A DNA stretch of 6,035 bases from JBOGUF01 sp050696075 (GCA_050696075.1 JBOGUF010000157.1:1-6035), one strand, 5' to 3'. Positions 1 to 6,031 are shown, counted from the first letter of the stretch. Notes: generated from the letters alone by a model not told the origin. Numbers and translations: made by a program.

Positions 1-332
1 GCGTGCTTGGGGAGGCCGGTTTCGCGGCGGCGTGGGCGGCGGGCGCCGCGCTGCCTCCGGACGCGGCGGTCGACGAGGCGCTGGCGTGGGCATCGCCGGA
101 CGCCGCGGTTCCCTCACAATCGGCCGCCCCGGCTGCCCACGATCGCCTGACGACGCGGGAGCGTGAGGTCCTGCGCCTGCTGGCCGAGGGGAAATCGGAC
201 AAGGAGATCGCCGCCGTCCTCTTCATCGCCCGCCCGACCGCCTCCAAGCACGTCGAGTCGATCCGCGCCAAGCTCGGCCTCTCCTCCCGTGCCGCTGCCG
301 CCGCCTACGCCGTCCGCCACCGTCTCGTCTGA
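1..332 (+). CDS. LuxR-family transcriptional regulator, C-terminal fragment (5' end outside window)
   Basis: This is the last part of a DNA-binding transcription regulator. About 109 residues are visible, and the frame is open to the left edge, so the GTG at position 3 is probably internal rather than the true start. The first visible residues (LGEAGFAAAWAAG, then an Ala-rich stretch ending near AVDEALAWA) resemble the segment that precedes the helix-turn-helix in large ATPase-type LuxR regulators. A GerE/LuxR helix-turn-helix follows: TTREREVLRLLAEGKSDKEI, then a recognition-helix region with TASKHVESIRAKLGL, and the protein stops shortly after. The TxREREVL...G.S.KEIA..L......V..H...I..KLG pattern is diagnostic of the family. 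The sensory or ATPase part is not visible, so the signal is unknown. The next gene lies 288 bp downstream behind a dyad suited to such a regulator, which suggests, without proving, that this protein controls it. Confidence 0.9.
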   Translation, partial: VLGEAGFAAAWAAGAALPPDAAVDEALAWASPDAAVPSQSAAPAAHDRLTTREREVLRLLAEGKSDKEIAAVLFIARPTASKHVESIRAKLGLSSRAAAAAYAVRHRLV

Positions 333-398
333 CGGCTCGCCCGACCGCCTCCCCACCACCCGCATAGTGAATCCTCACCACGCCACCGCGCCCCGAAG

Positions 399-414
399 TA
401 CGGAGAACTCCGTA
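399..414. promoter_or_regulatory. 16-bp dyad, candidate LuxR-type operator
   Basis: The sequence TACGGAGAACTCCGTA is two perfect 7-bp inverted arms around a 2-bp centre. It ends exactly where the candidate -35 box begins. If transcription starts near 449, the dyad centre is at about -42.5, the usual class II position for LuxR/NarL-type activators. The gene just upstream encodes a protein of that class. The dyad is seen directly; its use as an operator for that regulator is inference. A hairpin role in RNA is less likely because a 2-nt loop cannot close unless the stem shortens, and no U-run follows. Confidence 0.5.
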
Positions 415-442
415 TCGACATCGTGCCCCCCGCACCTACCAT
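415..442 (+). promoter_or_regulatory. candidate sigma-70-like promoter for the cupredoxin operon
   Basis: TCGACA (415-420) matches the -35 consensus TTGACA at five of six bases. After a 16-bp spacer comes TACCAT (437-442), which matches TATAAT at four of six. A start would be expected near 449, leaving a leader of roughly 170 nt before the ATG at 621. The weak -10 and short spacer fit a promoter that needs an activator at the adjacent dyad. An alternative TTGACC at 464-469 has no good -10 partner. Confidence 0.35.
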
Positions 443-620
443 GAAGAGCAAAGTGGACGTCGTTTGACCGACTGCCACAGCACGCGGATGCGTGCCGGTT
501 GGGAACTGGTCACTGCCGCGGCGCGCGAACGGTGCCTGGGTGCGCCGCCCGCGATTCACGGCTGTCCAACTTCGCCACCGTGAGTCGAATGGCGACCCGA
601 CACCGAAGGGAGACACGAGC

Positions 621-1484
621 ATGAAAAGCGGCATCCCGCACCTGGGTATCATGGTGGCACTGCTGATGCTCGCCGTGTTGGCGCATCCGGCGCGGGCACA
701 CGAGGCGACGCCGTCGGCCGCGGACTATCCCAGCTTCACCGTCACCAATACCGCCAGCGGGGTCGACCTGCCGGACAGCGTCCCCGGTGGCCTCGTCCGG
801 GTCACCGTTCAAAACGAGACGGTCGAATCCAGCCACATCTTCTTCTACCGCGTGCCGGACGCCATCTCCGACGAGCAACTGCAGCGGGACCTGGCAAACC
901 CGGACGCCGCTCCGGCCTGGTTCGAGCAGTCCTTCGTCGACCACACCGCCGATGTCCCCGGTACCCCGGACCACGCCCCGCCCGGCGCGACGGCGCGGGG
1001 AGTCATCGACCTCGAGCCCGGGCGGTATCTGGTTGTCGATCCCCTCTTCGACGTCCGGCGCGAGCGCCTGTTCACAGTGACCGCGCCCGCGGCGGCGACG
1101 TCGGCGCCCTCGCCGGAACCGGACATCGAGGTGACGATGGCCGAGATGAGCTTCACCGGACTGGAACAACCGCTTGCCGCCGGGGAGCACGTTTGGCAGA
1201 TCACGAACGCGGGCAAGGCGCTGCACGAGGTGGCGATCGTGCCGATGCCGGCCGGCGCGCCGGCCGAGGAGGTCCTGGCGGGGATCGAGGCCCTCTTCAC
1301 TGGCCAACCAGCCGAGATTGAGTTTGCGCCGGTGGCCGGCCAGGGACTCACGGCGCCGGGGCGCACAAGTTGGCAATTCATCGATCTGGCGCCGGGGACC
1401 TACGCGGCGGTCTGCATGTTCCCGGACGAGAACTTTGTGCCGCACGCCTTCAACGGCATGGTCCAGATCTTCACCGTGGTCTAG
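621..1484 (+). CDS. Secreted protein with two cupredoxin-like domains
   Basis: The product is a 287-residue exported protein of probable cupredoxin fold; the exact role is unknown. I chose ATG 621 because GAAGGGAG (605-612) sits 8 nt upstream and a signal peptide follows at once: a hydrophobic stretch at about 8-21, with likely cleavage after Ala26 in AHPARA. Longer in-frame starts would bury this leader. The mature part looks like an internal duplication. Repeat 1 (about 35-153) has SSHIFFYRV and GRYLVVDPLF...FTV; repeat 2 (about 168-287) has ALHEVAIVPM and GTYAAVCMFP...FTVV. Repeat 2 carries His202, Cys265, His275 and Met280. The His-x4-Met spacing is that of plastocyanin-like type 1 copper sites, but the Cys-to-His gap of nine residues is longer than usual. 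Repeat 1 has His72 but Asp140 at the Cys position, so it should not bind type 1 copper. The gene ends 25 bp before the next one, so co-transcription is likely. Whether it carries electrons, binds copper or is only structural cannot be decided here. Confidence 0.85.
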   Translation: MKSGIPHLGIMVALLMLAVLAHPARAHEATPSAADYPSFTVTNTASGVDLPDSVPGGLVRVTVQNETVESSHIFFYRVPDAISDEQLQRDLANPDAAPAWFEQSFVDHTADVPGTPDHAPPGATARGVIDLEPGRYLVVDPLFDVRRERLFTVTAPAAATSAPSPEPDIEVTMAEMSFTGLEQPLAAGEHVWQITNAGKALHEVAIVPMPAGAPAEEVLAGIEALFTGQPAEIEFAPVAGQGLTAPGRTSWQFIDLAPGTYAAVCMFPDENFVPHAFNGMVQIFTVV

Positions 1485-1509
1485 CTCTCCACCCCCGAGG
1501 GAGGATGCC

Positions 1510-2707
1510 ATGATTCGAACGGAGCTTCCCCGAGGCGCCAGCGCGCGGCGCTCGCCCTGCTCGGCGCCGGCGCGGCACTGACCGACGCCCGCGTCGCGGC
1601 GCCGATATCCGCCCCGGCCGCGGCCAACGAAAAACTCGTCCGCGACTTCTACGCCGCCGTCAACGAAGCCATTCGCACGGGCGAGACCACCGCCCTCGAC
1701 ACGATCGTCGCCCCCGCCGTCGCCTGGTGCCGCCCCTGCACCGGCCAGCCGCCGACCCGCGCCGGCCTCGAACGCCACCTGACCGACCTCCACCGCACCG
1801 CCCCCACCGCGCGCCTGGCCGTCGAGTCGGTGGTCGCGGGATACGACGGGACGGTGACGGCGCGCATCCGCGTCGCCGGCTTCCCCCTGCTGGGCGCGCC
1901 GGCGCCCTGGGGGCCGGTCGACACGCTCCGCCTCGCCGGCGGCCTGATCGCCGAGCGACGCGGCGGCCCCGATGGCGTCACGCTGGGCGAACCCCTGCTC
2001 CGGGCCGAACTCGACCGCCTCCCGCCCGCCTTGACCGGCGTGACGCTGGCGCGTCTGACCTTTCCCGTTGGCTCCGGCGTGGCGGGATTACTCAGCGGCG
2101 GTCCGACGCTGGTGGTCGTCGAGTCCGGCGTACTCGAGGCCCACATCGCCAGCGGCGGGCGCGTCCTGCGCGCCGGCGGCGAGGAAACGGCAGCGGGGAC
2201 CGGCCTGGGCTTGGTCGCCATCCTGCACCAGGGCGACGCGGCGATCGTCCCGCCCGGCGTGCGCCACGCGCTCCATCAGCAGGGCACGGAGCAGGCCGTG
2301 GCGGTCGGCGCCACGCTCTTCTTCGCTGGTCACGGGCGCGAGCATCCCGCGCCGCGCGGGCCGGAACTCGTGCCCTTCTTCCCACCGGATGGGTTCGATC
2401 CGACATCGCCGCCGCCCCCGCTGTGCGCCAGCTCGCCAGCGGCGCGGTGGAGGCGTGGCCGTCCGGTCCGGTCACCGTCGCCATAGGGCGGGCGATTCTC
2501 GGCCCCGCCGGGCGCATCGCCCCGCCCGCGGGCGAGACAGTGCTGCTCGCCGTCGAGGCTGGCGCCCTCGGCCTGGACGGCGAGGAACGCACGGTCGCGG
2601 CAGGCGGCGGGCTGCTCCGGCCGGTGGGGTCCGCCCACGAGGTCCGCAACGCCGCCGGCGGGCTGCTCGTCCTCCTCGTCCTCACCGTCGCGCCGGCCGC
2701 GGCGTGA
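1510..2707 (+). CDS. Exported SnoaL-like / double-cupin fusion protein, interrupted by two apparent frameshifts
   Basis: ATG 1510 follows a strong GAGGGAGGA ribosome site (1497-1505), yet its own frame stops at 1581. Adding one C to the CCCC at 1528-1531 moves it into the frame used to about 2410. Adding one C to the CCCCC at 2415-2419 moves it into the frame that ends at TGA 2705-2707. The repaired protein is 399 residues. It begins with a basic RRQR stretch and a hydrophobic segment (AALALLGAGAAL), which looks like a Tat- or Sec-type leader. A SnoaL-like (NTF2-fold) domain follows at about 40-165 (NEKLVRDFYAAVN..., GQPPTRAGLERHL). Cupin 1 is at about 180-285, with GDAAIVPPGVRHALHQ and His253. 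Cupin 2 is at about 310-395, with LLRPVGSAHEVRN and His377. Both cupins keep the second cupin motif; the HxH of the first motif is not evident, so metal binding is doubtful. The SnoaL part contains WCRPC (73-77). Function is unknown. It probably shares an operon with the cupredoxin gene. It may be a genuine pseudogene or a product of base-calling errors. Confidence 0.72.
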
Positions 2708-2779
2708 ATCCCCGACGTCCGGCAGCCAGTCCTTCACACGTGAGGTAGGAGCTCCCGATCTGGCCCTCGCCTGGTCGCG

Positions 2780-3643
2780 CTACGCGTTGGCCGCCGCCAA
2801 AATCGCATTGACATCGACCTCGCCCTGTTGCGGCGCCGATTGTCCTTCGCGTCGCGCCCGCGCCCGCATCTCCAGCTTCCGCAGTTCCACGGGGGTGCAG
2901 CCCGTGAGGGCGCGCACCTCGCGCGTCAGGTGGGCCTGGTCGGCGTAGCCGTAGGTGTAGGCCAGCGTCGCCAGGTCGGCGGATGGTTCCCGCCGCAAGT
3001 GGTAGAGCACGCACTCGAGGCGCATCGTCCGCGCCAGCGCCTTCGGCGAGACGCCGGCCAGCGCCTTGAAACCACGTTCCAACTGCCGCAGGGAGAGGCC
3101 GCTGCGCGCGACCAGGTCGCCAATCGCGATTTGGCCGTCCGCCGCCCGCATCCGGTGGGCGGCAGCAAGCAGCTCGCGCGGCACGGCCGGCGCCTCCTGC
3201 AACCGCGCCAGCAGGAACGATTGCAATTGCCGAATCGCGCGGTCGTCGTCGCCCGCCCGCAGGGCGCGCTCCATTTCGACGGCGAGCGGCGTCCAGGTAC
3301 CGTCGAGCGGCAGGATCGTCTCCTTCGCCGCCTCGACGGTCCAGGCGCCGAGCAGCGGACCGGCGCCCCACGCGTGGAGTTTCGCACCCACCAGCCGCAC
3401 CGTCTCCGTCACCCGCAACGTGATTGGCCGGTCCATCAAACCGACCCGGTAGCACTGGGGCATGTCGCGACCACGACCGCCCGGACCGTCGACCACCGCC
3501 AGCGGCGCGCCGAAGCCGAACATCAACTCGACGCCGCTATCAGGCAGCCACTCCCGCACCCCGCCGCCCATGGGCGCGTACTCCCAGATGTGCAAATCCT
3601 GCACGTAGGGCCGCAAACGGGGATGGGGAACGTAGACCTTCAC
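2780..3643 (-). CDS. AraC-family transcriptional regulator
   Basis: This is a 287-residue cytoplasmic DNA-binding regulator. The start is GTG at 3643: GGAG (complement of 3649-3652) lies 5 nt upstream, while the overlapping ATG in another frame meets TGA at once. Residues 1 to about 150 form an N-terminal sensing domain that begins HPRLRPYVQDLHIWEY and includes LPDSGVELMFGFG. This resembles the N-terminal domain (DUF6597-like) common in small AraC proteins of unknown ligand. The C-terminal AraC domain covers about 160-256. Helix-turn-helix 1 is near 173-192 (IGDLVARSGLSLRQLERGFK) and helix-turn-helix 2 near 222-243 (ADLATLAYTYGYADQAHLTR), closing with LTGCTPVELRK. The GVSPKALARTMRLE linker is typical. 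A charged tail of about 30 residues follows. The gene converges on the SnoaL-cupin gene with a 72-bp gap and lies downstream of, and co-directional with, the solute-binding protein gene. Its targets cannot be read from the window. Confidence 0.92.
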   Translation of the reverse strand: MKVYVPHPRLRPYVQDLHIWEYAPMGGGVREWLPDSGVELMFGFGAPLAVVDGPGGRGRDMPQCYRVGLMDRPITLRVTETVRLVGAKLHAWGAGPLLGAWTVEAAKETILPLDGTWTPLAVEMERALRAGDDDRAIRQLQSFLLARLQEAPAVPRELLAAAHRMRAADGQIAIGDLVARSGLSLRQLERGFKALAGVSPKALARTMRLECVLYHLRREPSADLATLAYTYGYADQAHLTREVRALTGCTPVELRKLEMRARARREGQSAPQQGEVDVNAILAAANA

Positions 3644-3745
3644 ATGCGCTCCGAATTAGGCGTTAGGGCTTAGGCGGCGTTTGCCAAGCTCCGTCCTGCT
3701 GAGGCGACGCCGACGCATCCCCCGGCGCAGCCGCTCCGTCGTGCT

Positions 3746-3761
3746 CCCCCAGGATTGGGGG
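3746..3761. terminator. GC hairpin, possible transcription stop
   Basis: CCCCCA (3746-3751), loop GGAT (3752-3755) and TGGGGG (3756-3761) make a perfect 6-bp stem with a 4-nt loop. A further GGGGGG run follows at about 3764-3769. No T-run is present on either strand, so this is at best a non-canonical terminator for the solute-binding protein transcript, or simply the core of the repeat element. Confidence 0.3.
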
Positions 3762-3829
3762 TTGGGGGGCCGTTGCGCTTCGCGCGGGGATGCTTCGATG
3801 CCGCAGCATGACGGGGTGCCAATGCGGCC

Positions 3830-3876
3830 TAGGCGTTAGGGGAATCGTCGTCTCTCCTAACGCCTAACGCCTAACC
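3830..3876. terminator. Heptamer hairpin just past the solute-binding protein gene
   Basis: TAGGCGTTAGGGG (3830-3842) can pair with the CCTAACGCCTA part of the right-hand array (within 3856-3873) across a loop of about 15 nt, giving a stem of about 11 bp. It begins immediately beyond the stop codon of the gene read from the minus strand, the place for a terminator or an mRNA 3' end-stabilising structure. It has no T-run, so intrinsic termination is uncertain. Confidence 0.35.
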
Positions 3877-3877
3877 C

Positions 3878-5728
3878 CTATCCAATGCGGTTCCAGTTGG
3901 CGACGTTCCAGTACAGCACCTCCCAGGAGCTGCCGGCGATGTTTTCCTCGTTCAGCGTGTTGGTGATGGCGATCTTCTCGGCCGCGCGCTGCACCAGGGG
4001 GATGACGACAATCTCTTCGATGACGATGTCGTTCATCCGGATGAACGTCTCGGCCGCCGTCTCTGGATCGGTCTCCACCAGCAGCGACTCATAGAGCTGG
4101 TCGTACTCGGCGTTGGCCCAGCGGGACTCGTTCAGCCCGGACCAGCCGTTCGCTTGTTGCGCGATGTTCGACCCCTCCGGGCCAGCGTACCAGCTCGCCA
4201 TGTACCCGGTCGGGTACGGCGTCGAGGCGTTGTTGGCGTACATCTCCAGGTCGTCGTAGAAGTGGGCGTACGTCTGCTCGTTGCCGGGCGCGCTGTCGAA
4301 GAAGACGCCGGCATCGACCTGCTTGAGCTGCACCTTGAAACCGATCTCCTCCCAGGTCTGCTTGTTGACCGCCTGGTTCTTCTGCCGCACCGGGTTGATC
4401 GAGGTCGAGTAGCTCAGGCTCAGCTCGACGCCATCTTTCGCCCGGACGTCGCCGTCCATCACCCAGCCGGCGTCGTCCAGGATCTGCTTCGCTTGCTCGA
4501 CGTTGAACTCCCAGCTGGTGTTCGGCGACTCGTAGGCCGGGATCCCCGTCAAGATGTTGCCGGTCGGCGGCTCACCCGGTGGGCCCTCATAGAACTGCTC
4601 GGACATCACCTGGCGGTCGCAGCCGAGACTGAGCGCCTGCCGCACCGCCTTGTCGGTCAGGAACGGATGCGGCGTGTCCTTCTGCGCCCGCTCCCCGCTG
4701 ACCTCCGTGTTCGGATCCGAGAAGTTGATCAGCACGCGCTCGACCAGCGTGCCCGGGACAACGACCAGCTTCCCCTTGCCGGCCTTTTCCATCTCGTCCA
4801 GGATGGTCGGCTCGACCTGCACGTTCCAGGCAACGTCCCAGTCGCCGGTCTCCATCACCGCCCGCGCGGCCGAGGCCGCGTCGCCGCCACCCTTGAGGTT
4901 CACCTTCGCGAAGAACGGCTTGTTCGGCTCGCGGTAGTTCTCGTTGACGGCGTAGATGACCTGATCGTTCTCCGCGAACGACTCGACCACGTACGGGCCG
5001 GTGCCGACCGGCCCCTGGCGGAAGGTGTCGTGCGCCGCCGGCCCCGCCTCCAGGATGTGCTTCGGGTAAACGCCGCCCCAGGCGGTGCCGGTGAAGGGGT
5101 TGGACCAGTTGAGGTTTCCGGCCGTGAAGGTGATCTTGACCGTCAGGTCGTCGAGCGCCTCGACGACCTCGATCGGCTCGTACTGCGAGAATGTGGTGGC
5201 GGCGTTTTCCGGATTCGCCACCCACTGCCAGGTGAAGACGACGTCCTCGGCGGTGAACGGCGTGCCGTCGCTCCACATCACGCCCTCGATCAGGTTATAG
5301 GTGACGGTCTGGAGATCCGGCGAGAGGAGGCCGTTATCCTCCGTCGGCACCTCCTTGACCAGATTCGGGATGAGCCTGGCGTCCGGCGCGTAACTCATCA
5401 ATGGCTCGGTGACGAGCGAGGCCGCCAGCAAGTCCTTCGTTCCCTGCCCCGTATGCATGCTCAGGTGCGTCGCCGCCTGCCACTGCAGGATCTTGAGCTC
5501 CCCACCGGCGCCGCGCTCTTGGTCGTCGGTGCCCGCGGCCGGCCGGGTCGCCGCCGTCTCCTGGGCCGCGACCCCGTTCACCTTGACGGCGTTGACGATG
5601 AACGATGTCACCGGCAAGCCCACGCCGAGCGCGGTCGCCCGCTGGATGAACTGCCGCCGGCTGAGTCGCCCCGCCTTCAGCTCCTGATACGCGCTCCAAA
5701 ACGGTCCGTGGTTCGCCTGCTCTGCCAT
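3878..5728 (-). CDS. ABC transporter solute-binding protein, family 5 (peptide/nickel type)
   Basis: This 616-residue extracytoplasmic receptor captures a solute (typically an oligopeptide, or sometimes nickel or a glycoside) and hands it to an ABC importer. ATG 5728 is preceded by GGAGG (complement of 5739-5743) at a 10-nt spacing. After a polar N-region, LSRRQFIQRATALGVGLP (22-39) forms a twin-arginine signal with Arg24 and Arg25 and a hydrophobic core, so Tat export is likely. The mature SBP_bac_5 domain starts at about residue 78 (LKILQWQA). It includes LVTEPLMSYAPDARLIPNL (105-123) and the family hallmark WSDGTPFTAEDVVFTW (152-167), followed by the GPVGTGPY and FLTDKAVRQALSLGCDRQ segments. 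Length is normal for the family and nothing looks broken. No permease or ATPase gene is in the window: the next gene downstream is the AraC regulator. The substrate cannot be deduced. The stop codon TAG lies inside the right-hand heptamer array of the repeat element. Confidence 0.95.
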   Translation of the reverse strand: MAEQANHGPFWSAYQELKAGRLSRRQFIQRATALGVGLPVTSFIVNAVKVNGVAAQETAATRPAAGTDDQERGAGGELKILQWQAATHLSMHTGQGTKDLLAASLVTEPLMSYAPDARLIPNLVKEVPTEDNGLLSPDLQTVTYNLIEGVMWSDGTPFTAEDVVFTWQWVANPENAATTFSQYEPIEVVEALDDLTVKITFTAGNLNWSNPFTGTAWGGVYPKHILEAGPAAHDTFRQGPVGTGPYVVESFAENDQVIYAVNENYREPNKPFFAKVNLKGGGDAASAARAVMETGDWDVAWNVQVEPTILDEMEKAGKGKLVVVPGTLVERVLINFSDPNTEVSGERAQKDTPHPFLTDKAVRQALSLGCDRQVMSEQFYEGPPGEPPTGNILTGIPAYESPNTSWEFNVEQAKQILDDAGWVMDGDVRAKDGVELSLSYSTSINPVRQKNQAVNKQTWEEIGFKVQLKQVDAGVFFDSAPGNEQTYAHFYDDLEMYANNASTPYPTGYMASWYAGPEGSNIAQQANGWSGLNESRWANAEYDQLYESLLVETDPETAAETFIRMNDIVIEEIVVIPLVQRAAEKIAITNTLNEENIAGSSWEVLYWNVANWNRIG

Positions 5729-5877
5729 GTCGTCTTAACCTCCGTGTCGCGAACGACCAACCGCCCCGGTCAACGCCGGCCGGGTCACGCGGCGTCGCAC
5801 CGATCCGCCCCGACCGGCGCTCCGTCCGCGCACGCATCACGCACACGCACGGCAACGCCAGGAGCCAGGCACGCCAA

Positions 5878-5904
5878 AGCGACCGGTCGTTGCCACCGGT
5901 CGCT
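5878..5904. promoter_or_regulatory. Perfect 10-bp inverted repeat in the leader or upstream region
   Basis: AGCGACCGGT (5878-5887) and ACCGGTCGCT (5895-5904) are exact complements around a 7-nt loop, CGTTGCC. As RNA this is a very stable hairpin, 149 nt before the ATG of the minus-strand gene. On the minus strand it is followed by only a short T-run, so it may be a terminator of an upstream transcript, an attenuator, or a DNA operator built from two palindromic ACCGGT sites 13 bp apart. The structure is seen; the role is undecided. Confidence 0.5.
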
Positions 5905-6010
5905 CTTGACGCCCCGTGAACGTTCAGCGCCTGCCATCGTCCGCCCCTTCGTCGCTCCATTGCGACCGTGGCGGTTCCCCAGGTCATGGCACGTGCCGCT
6001 GAGTGGAGGC

Positions 6011-6031
6011 GTGAGCCGTGAGCCGTGAGTA
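6011..6031. repeat. Short heptamer tandem repeat
   Basis: GTGAGCC, GTGAGCC and GTGAGTA stand head to tail (6011-6031). The period of seven equals that of the TTAGGCG arrays at 3656-3883, but the unit is different. The array may continue or be mirrored beyond the window edge. Confidence 0.6.

Larger units (their letters stand above)
3656..3883. repeat. Intergenic repeat element with nested inverted repeats and heptamer termini
   Basis: The element fills the gap between the solute-binding protein stop and the AraC ribosome site. At its left end are three heptamers: TTAGGCG (3656-3662), TTAGGGC (3663-3669) and TTAGGCG (3670-3676). At its right end the complement appears as CCTAACG, CCTAACG, CCTAACC and CCTATCC (3856-3883). 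Read towards each other the two ends match at 17 of 19 bases. Inside lies a second, imperfect inverted pair: CCGTCxTGCTGxGGC...GAxGCATCCCC at 3691-3722 and its complement at 3786-3814, about 23 of 29 positions shared, with a 3-base length difference. A CCCCCA/TGGGGG hairpin sits in the middle, and another heptamer pair lies at 3830-3842. The last right-hand heptamer overlaps the stop codon (3878-3880) of the solute-binding protein gene. It encodes no protein. It could be a miniature mobile element, a REP-like element or a terminator; the inner arm resembles a repeat seen in many bacterial genomes (from memory, unverified). Confidence 0.7.

Noticed and set aside
441..467. Tiny frame MKSKVDVV upstream of the cupredoxin gene
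   Set aside because: It has no ribosome site and only eight codons, and it lies around the predicted transcription start.
492..620. Upstream extension of the cupredoxin gene to a GTG or ATG-like start near 492
   Set aside because: It would place about 43 arginine-rich residues before a clear signal peptide. ATG 621 has a good ribosome site and an immediate leader.
510..1793. Long 427-residue open frame on the minus strand
   Set aside because: It lies antisense to the cupredoxin gene and the start of the SnoaL-cupin gene. Its protein is arginine- and glycine-rich with no recognisable domain, as expected of a GC-rich shadow frame.
2708..2779. Terminator between the two convergent genes
   Set aside because: Only a short GGAGCTCC palindrome and a weak CACGTG-centred symmetry are present, with no stem and T-run convincing enough to call.
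2828..3673. 281-residue open frame on the plus strand
   Set aside because: It mirrors the AraC gene and has no recognisable features. The AraC frame has complete family motifs and a fitting ribosome site.
5860..5940. Possible T-box or other riboswitch around the hairpin on the minus strand
   Set aside because: The GGTGGCAACG in the hairpin loosely recalls the T-box antiterminator sequence, but the conserved core and the specifier stem are not found.
5334..5987. Minus-strand frame reaching into the region upstream of the solute-binding protein gene
   Set aside because: It overlaps the N-terminal half of the solute-binding protein in another frame and is compositionally biased; there is no domain or leader to support it.
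4154..6028. Long 624-residue open frame on the plus strand
   Set aside because: It is antisense to the well-supported solute-binding protein gene, has a highly biased Arg/Leu/Val composition, no domain and no good ribosome site. Its length reflects the codon pattern of the opposite strand.
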